DNA from: Desulfovibrio sp.
Lineage (GTDB): Bacteria > Desulfobacterota > Desulfovibrionia > Desulfovibrionales > Desulfovibrionaceae
Reading direction: 5' to 3'
NCBI RefSeq assembly: GCF_034006445.1
Contig: NZ_JAVESS010000016.1
Location: 1 to 64,000 of the forward strand
Length of the DNA stretch: 64,000 bases
Notes under the pieces: model-generated
What the model was told of the DNA's origin: nothing
The model's database searches: none
The model's input: only the letters and a program-made list of their open reading frames with translations
In this document: in pieces, positions 53,845 to 61,600 of the stretch
How positions within the stretch are numbered: position 1 is the stretch's first letter
How the letters are laid out: each line of letters opens with the position of its first letter
Position numbers and translations under genes: made by a program

Positions 53845-54705
53845 TCAGACAGGCAGGCCCGCTGCCATCCGCCTTTGGCGCAGACTTTCCAGCACATCCA
53901 TACCGACGCGAAGTTTGCCGTAGCCCGTGCCGAGGCAAATGGACGGCTTGTTGCCGCCATGATAATCCGATCCGCCGCTGATGCCCAGGTCAAACCGTTT
54001 GGCCAGGGCGAGGCAGGCGCGAACGTCCGCTTCGGAATGCTCACTGTGCCACGCTTCAATGGCATTGAGTCCGCAGTCTTTCAGGCGCGCCACCTGTGTG
54101 TCCAGCCAGCCTGGCGGGCCCTTCCAGAGCATGGGGTGGGCCAGGCTGACAGTCGCGCCAAGATCGGCCAGAAGGCGTACGCTTTCTTCCGGTTCCAGCA
54201 CTTCCTTGGGCAGATAGGCCTTGCCGTGGCAACCAAGATACTTCTTGAAAACTTCACGGGAATTCTCGGCATATCCCTTGCGCAACAGGACTTCAGCGAT
54301 ATGAGGTCTGCCCACGCTTTCGCCCGTGGCCGTGGCCAGCACCTCTTCCATGGTGATATCCAGCCCAAGCTCCTGAAGCTTGCGCACTATGCCTTCGTTA
54401 CGCTCCGCGCGTTTGCGCCGCAAAAAAGCCAGCTTTTCCTGCAGTCGTACAGGATTTTCCGGCAGCCACAGCCCCAGGATATGCAATTCTCCCAGTTCCG
54501 TGCCCGTGGAAATTTCGCACCCGCGTATGAGTTCAACACCATGCTTGCGCCCGGCGTCAGCGGCTTCATCCAGACCAGAAAGCGTATCATGGTCAGTCAC
54601 GGCCACGACCTCAAGCCCCACCTGGGCGGCCTTGACCATAAGAAGCGCCGGAGAATCCGTGCCATCGGAAGCAGTAGTATGCGTATGCAGATCAACCAGT
54701 TTCAT
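53845..54705 (-). CDS. PHP-domain phosphoesterase (RNase AM / 5'-3' nucleoside bisphosphatase-like)
   Basis: This 286-residue protein begins MKLVDLHTHTTASDG, the PHP metal site HxH, with AVTDHDTLSG, GCEISTG, LAHPMLWKG and GGSDYHGG giving the remaining ligands. It matches TrpH/YciV-type phosphatases that degrade pAp or short RNAs. It is a stand-alone minus-strand gene convergent with the GNAT gene's neighbours. Confidence 0.88.
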   Translation of the reverse strand: MKLVDLHTHTTASDGTDSPALLMVKAAQVGLEVVAVTDHDTLSGLDEAADAGRKHGVELIRGCEISTGTELGELHILGLWLPENPVRLQEKLAFLRRKRAERNEGIVRKLQELGLDITMEEVLATATGESVGRPHIAEVLLRKGYAENSREVFKKYLGCHGKAYLPKEVLEPEESVRLLADLGATVSLAHPMLWKGPPGWLDTQVARLKDCGLNAIEAWHSEHSEADVRACLALAKRFDLGISGGSDYHGGNKPSICLGTGYGKLRVGMDVLESLRQRRMAAGLPV

Positions 54706-54832
54706 GAAGTGTAACCCTTACTAAAAATGAGTTTTTATTAGTAGCGCAAAATATCAATAGGGTGCAAGCCTTGAACTGCCCCCTGCATCTCTGTATACTC
54801 GTTGCCCATGCTTGCTATACGAGGAAGGATAT

Positions 54833-55054
54833 ATGCCCATCAACACTGACGAACTTTTGCGGATACTGGCCTGCCCCAAATGCCTGGGCAGCCTTGCCGC
54901 CATGGAAGAAAATAATACTGCGGCGGGTTTTGCCTGCGCGGCCTGTCAGGTCATCTACCCCGTTCGGGAAGACATACCTGTCATGCTGGTGGAAGAAGCT
55001 GTGGATATGCCCACCTGGAGCGCCCAGCATCCTCTGGCAAAGGAACGCGCCTGA
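54833..55054 (+). CDS. Trm112-like small zinc-ribbon protein
   Basis: This 73-residue protein follows GAGGAAGG. It has CPKCLGSL and the second pair CAACQVIYPVREDIPVML, the Trm112/YcaR pattern. Trm112 proteins stabilise methyltransferases; the bacterial YcaR group is of unknown partner. The stop overlaps the next gene. Confidence 0.85.
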   Translation: MPINTDELLRILACPKCLGSLAAMEENNTAAGFACAACQVIYPVREDIPVMLVEEAVDMPTWSAQHPLAKERA

Positions 55055-55608
55055 TGCGCCTGCTTATTGCCTCCGATCTGCACGGCTCCATTGAAAGCCT
55101 GCGCTTTCTGGTGGAAAAGGCCCGGCAGATGGAACCCGACATGCTGGTGCTGCTGGGCGACCTTGTCTATCACGGCCCCCGCAATCCCCTGCCTGAGGGC
55201 TATGACACGAGGCTGGTAATGCGTGAAATGCCCGACCTCACTGCCCTGCCCTGCCCGGTTACCGCCGTGCGCGGCAACTGCGACGCCGAGGTGGATCTGG
55301 GATTGCTGCCCTTTCCTGTGGTTGATACCACATGGCTTGATGCCGATGGACTGCGCATCTTCGTAAGCCACGGCCACCACCTGCCCGAAAATCCGCCATG
55401 CCCCGGCTTCACGCCCGGCACTGTCTTTCTGCGCGGGCATACCCACATTCCGCGCGGCGAAACCCTTGACGGCCTGCACTTCTGGAATCCCGGCTCCCTT
55501 TCGCTGCCCAAGAGCGGCTTTCCCCGCAGCTACGGGCTGTATGAAAACGGCCTCTTCCGCGTGCTGGACATGCAGGACAAAGAAGTTCTGCGCCACACCC
55601 CGGCCTGA
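55054..55608 (+). CDS. YfcE-type metallophosphoesterase
   Basis: This 184-residue protein with ASDLHGSIESL, LLGDLVYHGP, GNCDAEVD, SHGHH and RGHTHIPRG shows all metal-binding blocks of the YfcE/MJ0936 phosphodiesterases. The length fits. It is translationally coupled to the Trm112-like gene. Confidence 0.9.
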   Translation: MRLLIASDLHGSIESLRFLVEKARQMEPDMLVLLGDLVYHGPRNPLPEGYDTRLVMREMPDLTALPCPVTAVRGNCDAEVDLGLLPFPVVDTTWLDADGLRIFVSHGHHLPENPPCPGFTPGTVFLRGHTHIPRGETLDGLHFWNPGSLSLPKSGFPRSYGLYENGLFRVLDMQDKEVLRHTPA

Positions 55609-55640
55609 TCGCCCCGGCCCTTGCCTGGCAATACTCTCCT

Positions 55641-56552
55641 ATGACCACTCTACCCACATCGCGGCAGCCGCTCTTCACCCTGACTGAAGGGTTCAGACTG
55701 GTGCTGGCCTCCGGTTCGCCGCGCCGCCGCCTGTTTTTGTCCGAATGGGGCCTGCCCTTTGAACTGGCCCGCCCTGACGGGGCAGAGCCTTTGCCCCTGC
55801 CCGGTGAACAGCCTGACGCCTACACCCGCCGGGCTGCGGCGGCCAAGGCACACGCCGTTGCCGCCAGTCTGGACAGAACAGGTGCGCGAGCTTCCGCATC
55901 CACGCAAGACAAGGCCATCATCCTTTCCGCCGACACGGTGGTGGCTGTGGATGGCGACATACTGGGCAAGCCGCATGACGCAGCCCACGCCCTCGCCATG
56001 CTGCAACGCCTCACCGGACGCGGACATGAGGTCATCAGCGCCGTGTGCCTGCTTTTGCCCCCTTCGGCTGGCGCGCCTGAGGAAATATTTGGCAACGCAC
56101 CCTGCAATGCGCCCTGCAATGCATCTGGCAAGACATCTGGCGACACATCTGGCGACACATCTGGCAAGACACCCTGCAATGCACCCTGCAACACATCTGG
56201 CAACACATCTGGCGACACATCTGGCGACACGCCAGACCACGCACCTCATAAGGCGCGCGACACTGACATAAATTGCGAAAGCCAGGGCTGCGGCGCAGAA
56301 GAACTGATTTTCAGCGATGTAAGCCGTGTGTACTTTCACCCCTGGCCTGAAAGCGTTTTGCGGGCCTACGTGGATACGGGCGAACCCCACGACAAGGCCG
56401 GAGCCTACGCCATTCAGGGTCAGGGAGCCTTTCTGGTGGACAGGATAGAAGGGTCGTGGAGCACCGTGGTGGGGCTGCCCGTCACACAGCTGGCCCACCT
56501 GCTGCTGCACCGGGGCTTCATGAGGCCCTGCGCCTCCCCCCGCTTGCCCTAG
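55641..56552 (+). CDS. maf: Maf-like nucleotide pyrophosphatase with a tandem-repeat insertion
   Basis: Maf motifs are RLVLASGSPRRRLFLSEWGLP, ILSADTVVAVDGDILGKP and RGHEVISAVCLLLPP, and, after an insertion, FSDVSRVYFHPWPE and KAGAYAIQGQGAFLVDRIEG. Maf enzymes hydrolyse noncanonical nucleotides and can block septum formation. The protein is 303 residues, about 100 longer than normal, owing to a low-complexity insertion rich in Asn/Ala/Ser/Gly/Thr (residues about 153-195) and nearby extensions. The insertion maps to tandem DNA at 56100-56226. It sits in a loop between conserved blocks and keeps the frame. Confidence 0.85.
   Translation: MTTLPTSRQPLFTLTEGFRLVLASGSPRRRLFLSEWGLPFELARPDGAEPLPLPGEQPDAYTRRAAAAKAHAVAASLDRTGARASASTQDKAIILSADTVVAVDGDILGKPHDAAHALAMLQRLTGRGHEVISAVCLLLPPSAGAPEEIFGNAPCNAPCNASGKTSGDTSGDTSGKTPCNAPCNTSGNTSGDTSGDTPDHAPHKARDTDINCESQGCGAEELIFSDVSRVYFHPWPESVLRAYVDTGEPHDKAGAYAIQGQGAFLVDRIEGSWSTVVGLPVTQLAHLLLHRGFMRPCASPRLP
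56100..56226 (+). repeat. 12-bp degenerate tandem array within maf
   Basis: Units such as ACATCTGGCGAC, ACATCTGGCAAG and CCCTGCAATGCA recur about ten times. Each is four codons, giving the T-S-G-(D/K/N) and P-C-N-A repeats. Confidence 0.85.
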
Positions 56553-56700
56553 AACAGATTACCTTTGAGAATGTACATTCTCAAAGGTTAAGGCACGCTC
56601 ACTACGGCGCTTAACCGCGCAGATAAACTGCGCTTACGCCTTCGCGGCGGGTGCCTGCTCAGGCAGTCGCCGGAGCAATTTCAAAGTAAAATTGCTCCAG
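56550..56700. repeat. Intergenic repeat B, copy 2
   Basis: AGAACAGATTACCTTTGAGA, GAGAATGTACATTCTC, GCGCAGATAAACTGCGC and AGCAATTTCAAAGTAAAATT follow the same order as copy 1 at 32528. Confidence 0.85.
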
Positions 56701-57232
56701 GGAAACGCTGATGTATTCCTTTTGGCGGCCTTGCTTCACGGTTTTTGAAGCTGTCGAGGACAAAAGAGTCCACTCCTGCTTGAAAAAAGATCGCGCCTTG
56801 CCAAACGAAAAAACTGCGCGTTTCCATAAATAACCTCACCATGCCCCAGGCCTTCGGTGTTGCCCAGACCGCCGCATGCCGACGTCGTGTCAAAATCCCT
56901 GCCTCTCAAAAAACCTTCCCAGACACGCAAAAAATGGGCAAGCAGCCCATTTTTTGCCCTCAGTTCTGCCTGTGGCCATAAAATTTAAGAAATATCTATA
57001 TTTTTTTACACCTTGATTGTGAAAATTTTCTTCAATTGTAATGGCGTTACAATCCGCACTGCGTGGTGGAATCCAGTCATTTTTTACGCTTTTGCGACTT
57101 TTTTCACAACTATGACTGAAAGCACAAACAAGAATCTGCCTCTTGACTGTTATTTAAAATCTCTTTACTCGAGTAACATGGCCAATTTTCAACTTTTCAA
57201 TTTACAGTTTAGACAGGATGGAGGTCTGGATC
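56701..57232. other. Upstream region of acs, no gene recognised
   Basis: About 530 bases. A hairpin AAAAATGGGCAAGCAGCCCATTTTTT near 56931-56957 is a probable terminator. The AT-rich stretch after 56980 probably holds the acs promoter. Confidence 0.5.
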
Positions 57233-59278
57233 ATGTCTCAGGAACGGATCACGACACTGTTGAATGAAAATCGCAGCTATCTTCCACCAGAGCACGGCAA
57301 AACTTCTGCCTGGGTATGTGGCCCAGAAGAATACGATGCACTGTGCCGCCGTGCCGTGGAAGACCCCAGTGACTTTTGGGGTGCTCGAGCTTCGCAGTTA
57401 GTCCATTGGTTCAAGCGCTGGGACAAAGTGCTAGAGGCAGATGAAGTAAACCACAAATACAGGTGGTTTACTGGGGGCAAACTCAATGCCTCATTCAACT
57501 GCATTGACAGGCACCTTATTTCAGGCCGGCGCAACAAGGCAGCCCTCATTTGGCAGGGCGAAAAAGAAACGGACGTTCGCTGCTATACCTACCAGATGCT
57601 CTATACAGAGGTCTGCCGGGTGGCTCATGCACTGAGTTCGCTGCGCATCCGCAAAGGCGATCACGTGGCCCTGTATATGCCTATGATCCCGGAGCTGTTT
57701 ATCGCCATGCTGGCCTGTGCCCGCATTGGGGCCATACACACGGCCATTTTTTCCGGCTATGCCGAGGGCGGCGTGCGCAGCCGCATCCAGGGCTGCAAGG
57801 CGCGCGTTGTCATCACGGCCGATGCGGCCGTGCGTGGCGGCAAGTTCAAGCCCCTCAAGGCCAACCTTGACCCCATTCTTGAAAAATGCCCTTCCGTGGC
57901 GCATGTGGTGGTGGTCAAGCACGCCGGGATTGAAAATGTCCATATGCAGCGCAACCGTGACATCTGGTGGCACGACCTTATTGACGACTTCACGCTCAAC
58001 CCCGACTTTCCCTGCGAGCCAATGGACGCCAATGACACGCTCTTTCTGCTGCACACCAGCGGCAGCACGGGCAAACCCACGGGCGTCATGCACTCCACGG
58101 GCGGGTATCTTACCTATGCGGCCCACACCACCCAGTGGTGCTTCGACATGCGCGACGACGACGTGTACTGGTGCACTGCCGACGCAGGCTGGATCACCGG
58201 GCATACCTACGGCGTTTATGGCCCCCTGTCTCTGGGCGCTACCACCCTCATGTTTGAAGGCATACCCACATGGCCCTATCCCGACCGCTACTGGCGCATT
58301 GTCGAGAATTTTCGCGTCAACATTCTCTACACGGCGCCCACGGTCATACGTTCGCTCATGCGCATGAACGAGGCGTGGACAGAACGCTACGACCTGCGCA
58401 GCCTGCGCATCCTGGGCAGCGTGGGCGAGCCCATCAACCCCGAAGCCTGGCAGTGGTACCACAAACACATCGGCAGCGGCGAACTGCCCATTGTCGACAC
58501 ATGGTGGCAGACGGAAACCGGCGGGGCCATGATCGCGCCCATGCCCTATGCGACCAAGCTCAAGCCCGGTTCGGCCTCCAAGCCCCTGCCCGGCATTGAC
58601 GCCACGGTTATGGGATCGGCAGCGCGCGACGGCGAGGAGCCCGAAGTGGGATGCAAGGCCGGGCATCTGGTCATACGCCGCCCCTGGCCCGGCATGATGC
58701 AGGGCGTCTTCAATGACGAAGAGAAGTACCAGTCCTACTTCACGCGCTTTGGCTGTTACGCTTCTGGTGACGCAGCCGAAATTGACCAGGACGGCTACTT
58801 CTGGATTCTGGGCCGTATCGATGACTCCATCAACGTATCGGGGCACCGCCTCTCCACTGCGGAAATAGAAGCAGTGCTGGCCACCTGCCCCGAAGTGGGA
58901 GAGGCCGCCGTTGTGCCCATGCCCCACGCCCTCAAGGGCGAAGCCATTTACGCATACGTGGTCACGCGCGACGAGGTGCCCTGGAGCGCCGACCTGCGCA
59001 CCAAGCTGCGCGAGGCAGTGCGCCGCGATATCGGCGCTCTGGCAACCCCGGAATACATACAGTTTGTGGACGGCATGCCCAAAACGACCTCGGGCAAGAT
59101 TATCCGGCGCATGCTGCGCAAGATAGCTGGCGACAACTACGAAGATATTGGCGACACCACCTCCCTGGCCGAACCCGAAGTCATACCCAAGATTATCGAA
59201 GGGCACCGCAATCTTGTGGCCGGGCGGCATGAAACGGAAAACGCCCCCGAAGGCGGCGACAACGCCAAGGCGGAGTAA
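57233..59278 (+). CDS. acs: Acetyl-CoA synthetase
   Basis: The start at 57233 follows GGAGG and gives 681 residues. Motifs FIAMLACARIGAIHTAIF, FLLHTSGSTGKPTGVMH (P-loop), WWQTETGGAMIAPMP, GYFWILGRIDDSINVSGHRL and the acetylated-lysine region PKTTSGKIIRRMLRKI are those of AMP-forming acetyl-CoA synthetase. It activates acetate using ATP. It appears as a single gene. The acetate link to the Grd-like pathway is only a thought. Confidence 0.95.
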   Translation: MSQERITTLLNENRSYLPPEHGKTSAWVCGPEEYDALCRRAVEDPSDFWGARASQLVHWFKRWDKVLEADEVNHKYRWFTGGKLNASFNCIDRHLISGRRNKAALIWQGEKETDVRCYTYQMLYTEVCRVAHALSSLRIRKGDHVALYMPMIPELFIAMLACARIGAIHTAIFSGYAEGGVRSRIQGCKARVVITADAAVRGGKFKPLKANLDPILEKCPSVAHVVVVKHAGIENVHMQRNRDIWWHDLIDDFTLNPDFPCEPMDANDTLFLLHTSGSTGKPTGVMHSTGGYLTYAAHTTQWCFDMRDDDVYWCTADAGWITGHTYGVYGPLSLGATTLMFEGIPTWPYPDRYWRIVENFRVNILYTAPTVIRSLMRMNEAWTERYDLRSLRILGSVGEPINPEAWQWYHKHIGSGELPIVDTWWQTETGGAMIAPMPYATKLKPGSASKPLPGIDATVMGSAARDGEEPEVGCKAGHLVIRRPWPGMMQGVFNDEEKYQSYFTRFGCYASGDAAEIDQDGYFWILGRIDDSINVSGHRLSTAEIEAVLATCPEVGEAAVVPMPHALKGEAIYAYVVTRDEVPWSADLRTKLREAVRRDIGALATPEYIQFVDGMPKTTSGKIIRRMLRKIAGDNYEDIGDTTSLAEPEVIPKIIEGHRNLVAGRHETENAPEGGDNAKAE

Positions 59279-59360
59279 CACAGCAGATGGGGGCGCATGC
59301 CCCCTGACGCCAACTGACATCTGCCGCAAGGCCACGTCTGCCGCATGACAATCCCTGTCG

Positions 59361-59424
59361 TCGCAGAGCCATACGCGCAGAGCCATACGCGCAGAGCCAT
59401 ACGCGCAGACGCCATACGCGCAGA
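59361..59424. repeat. 14-bp tandem repeat, about four units
   Basis: The unit AGAGCCATACGCGC (or close) recurs without spacers and then degenerates (AGACGCCATACGCGC). It lies just downstream of acs. Confidence 0.75.
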
Positions 59425-59517
59425 TGCGGCGCACTACAGTCCCCCAGGGACCGATGCCGTGCGACCACGCCTGGCCATGCTCATGTGACAAAAGACTTTA
59501 CACCTTCCAGCAACAAG

Positions 59518-59548
59518 CAGAGGCCGGGGCAAACCGCCCCGGCCTCTG
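59518..59548. terminator. Strong hairpin after acs, terminator-like
   Basis: CAGAGGCCGGGGC pairs with GCCCCGGCCTCTG around a 5-base loop. Only two T residues follow, so termination is less certain. Confidence 0.55.
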
Positions 59549-59616
59549 TTACAGAACAACGTGTTTTTGAAAGCAGGCACTCTCAATGCGTGAAGTCGCC
59601 CGCACAAGTTCATGAC

Positions 59617-59715
59617 CCCGCAGATAAACTGCGCTTACGCCCTCGCGGCGATCTCCTGCTCCGGCAGTGCCGGACAGTTTCAACGTAAAGCAACTTCAAG
59701 GTGAAAATGCTCTGG
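59617..59715. repeat. Intergenic repeat B, copy 3 (partial)
   Basis: CCGCAGATAAACTGCGCTTA, the CTCGCGGCG and TCCTGCTCCGGCAG segments and the last part AACTTCAAGGTGAAAATGC match the second half of repeat B. Confidence 0.7.
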
Positions 59716-59841
59716 GTGAACGCCACCCACACATACGGCAAACTAACGCATGCTCGTCTTTCAGACGGGATTGCAGATCGTGCCGCCACGCTGGAGCCAA
59801 GGCAGATGCGACCTGGGTTGGCTCCGTGAAGAACCGCCGGC

Positions 59842-60414
59842 CTACAGCGCCTTACGGCGCACCCACACGTGGCGGCCCGCCAGTGTGGCCCAGGCCAGGC
59901 CCGCTGCCACATGCAGCCCCTTGCCGCCAGCAAGGCCGGCAAGCAGGCAAAGACTGCCCGCGCCAAGCATGGAGCGCACCTCGAACTTGCGTGGGCTTAT
60001 GCCCATAATTTTGCCCTTGCCCTTGCCAGACACAAAGGGCTTCAAAAAAGACGGTACTTGCATATCGCCAAGCATGTCGCCAAAGCCCGTGCCGTGACCT
60101 GCACCCTTACCCTTGTGGCCTGCCTGCTTTGCGCCGAACTGTGCCCGCCGTTCGGCCTTGTGCGCTGACGCAACCTCGGCTTTGGGCTTGAGAAGATCCG
60201 GTATTTTTTCTTCCAGCCGCTGACAGATGGCGGCAAAGTCCGTGCCGGGGCTCATGAGCAATAAAAGCGACTCCGAACCAAAGCGCACTTCGTTGACGCC
60301 TTTTTCACCCCGCAGCAAGGCCTGTGCCTCGCCACGCGCCCTGGCGTCTGCCAGGGCGGGATGGCGCAAACGCGCTCTGCCTTCGATGGCATGCACAACA
60401 TAGGATGATTGCAT
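59842..60414 (-). CDS. HMA-like protein with GRARLRH motif and C-terminal membrane helices (ferrosome-type candidate)
   Basis: The ATG at 60414 (GGAGG 5 bases upstream) gives 190 residues. The N-terminal 75 residues resemble a heavy-metal-associated fold, but the usual CxxC metal loop is replaced by EGRARLRHPAL at residues 11-21. A Lys/Gly/His-rich middle (KQAGHKGKGAGHGTGFGDM) leads to a hydrophobic C-terminus with two membrane helices. The P1B ATPase at 61601 and the gene at 63726 share the same GRxRxR motif. Divergent from feoA, it may be a membrane protein of an iron-storing compartment. Its exact role is unknown. Confidence 0.7.
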   Translation of the reverse strand: MQSSYVVHAIEGRARLRHPALADARARGEAQALLRGEKGVNEVRFGSESLLLLMSPGTDFAAICQRLEEKIPDLLKPKAEVASAHKAERRAQFGAKQAGHKGKGAGHGTGFGDMLGDMQVPSFLKPFVSGKGKGKIMGISPRKFEVRSMLGAGSLCLLAGLAGGKGLHVAAGLAWATLAGRHVWVRRKAL

Positions 60415-60646
60415 GGGGCCTCCTTGCCAAGAAACGGGTCGTCCAAGGCCCGGTTTGAAATTGACTTTCTTTTCTCTTGACACATCTTATTATTGACGGC
60501 AAGGTATTCATCAAGCCTGAAGAAAAAATTGGCACCCAAGCTAAAGCTACGCCGTTGCAACACAGTTACGGTGGCGACTTTTGCATGGGTCGGAATCCAT
60601 AATTTCAATGTGTCACAGCCTCAAGGCTAAAAAAGAGAGAACACGC

Positions 60647-60895
60647 ATGAGCCAGATTGTCAATCTGCGTCAGATGCAGGTAGGCCAGCAGGGCAAGATT
60701 GCCGCTGTGGAAGCCCTTGGTGAAATGAACCGCCGCATTCGCGACATGGGGCTCATCCCTGGCACAACGGTTTCCATCGTTGGCCGCGCTCCCCTCAAAG
60801 ACCCGGTCGCCCTGCGCCTGTCCGGCGTCACGATCTCTCTTCGCAACAGCGAAGCCGATTTTATCAAGGTCGACCTGGCGGGTTCCGGCAGCTAG
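60647..60895 (+). CDS. feoA: FeoA-family protein
   Basis: This 82-residue SH3-like protein has LRQMQVGQQGKIAAVEALGE, RRIRDMGLIPGTTVSIVGRA and SLRNSEADFIKV, the FeoA pattern. FeoA aids FeoB-dependent ferrous iron import. No feoB is in the window, so it may serve the neighbouring metal cluster. A terminator lies downstream. Confidence 0.9.
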   Translation: MSQIVNLRQMQVGQQGKIAAVEALGEMNRRIRDMGLIPGTTVSIVGRAPLKDPVALRLSGVTISLRNSEADFIKVDLAGSGS

Positions 60896-60933
60896 ACTTC
60901 CAAATTTATCCCGATTATTATAGTATTGAAACA

Positions 60934-60971
60934 TCCCTGCCACGTTCGCGTGGCAGGGAAGTGGATTTTTT
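60934..60971 (+). terminator. Hairpin terminator after feoA
   Basis: TCCCTGCCACG and CGTGGCAGGGA pair around a stable TTCG tetraloop. A run of seven T residues starts six bases after the stem. Confidence 0.75.
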
Positions 60972-61030
60972 TGCCGACTGCGCGGGTTTCCGCACAGACG
61001 GTTGATAACGCGATCAGTAAGGAGACGCCT

Positions 61031-61285
61031 ATGAATACTGGACTGAAATGCGGCCTGTGGTTTTTTGGTGGGCTGATTGTCGGCGCTTTGGGTGTTGCGG
61101 CTGCGAGCCGCGCCAAGTTTGACTTCAAACCGCTGGCAACCGACCTCATCAGCCGTGGCATTGATGTTAAAGATGCCCTGCTGACCAAGGTTGAAGCCCT
61201 CAAGGAAGATGTGGAAGACCTCACCGCCGAAGCCCGCGTGGCCTCTGACAAGCGCAAGGGCGCCAAGGGCAAGGCTGAAGCCTAA
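61031..61285 (+). CDS. Small membrane protein (DUF6110/YtxH-like)
   Basis: AGGAG precedes the ATG. The 84-residue protein has one membrane helix (CGLWFFGGLIVGALGVAAAS) followed by a charged helix, GIDVKDALLTKVEALKEDVE and LTAEARVASDKRKGAKGK. This layout resembles short proteins found beside P1B ATPases in iron-compartment clusters. The family name is by pattern only. It lies between feoA and the ATPase on the same strand. Confidence 0.6.
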   Translation: MNTGLKCGLWFFGGLIVGALGVAAASRAKFDFKPLATDLISRGIDVKDALLTKVEALKEDVEDLTAEARVASDKRKGAKGKAEA

Positions 61286-61309
61286 AAAGTCCCGCATTGG
61301 TACGGTCAG

Positions 61310-61465
61310 CCGCCGGAACAGACCAGTCTGAAAAAGGCGGTCGTTCCGGCGGCAGGACTGTTTTGCCGTGCCCTGCAGGAACCTTCGGCAGACGTGCGCA
61401 TGGGCATGTGCATGGATTTGCGCATGGGACTGTGCTTGGATTTGCGCATGGGCCTGCGCCTAGGA
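61310..61465. repeat. Hairpin plus short tandem repeat upstream of the P1B ATPase
   Basis: CCGCCGGAAC pairs with GTTCCGGCGG (61310-61352). From about 61394 GTGCATGGATTTGCGCATGG-like units recur two to three times at roughly 24-base spacing. Possible terminator with an unstable repeat next to it. Confidence 0.55.
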
Positions 61466-61600
61466 TGGACACAGGGGCGTATCCGCCCCACCCGCTTAAA
61501 AATCTGACGGCGCCGCCGAGGCGGGCTGACGCCCGCATCCTCCCGGACAAACGCCGTATCTCACAAATTCAATAGTTATATATGGAACAGGAGCGCGCGC

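Noticed and set aside
55820..56230. Minus-strand frame rich in DVSPDVLPDV repeats opposite maf
   Set aside because: It is the reverse reading of the maf tandem array.
57521..59491. Long minus-strand open frame opposite acs
   Set aside because: Shadow of the acetyl-CoA synthetase coding strand.
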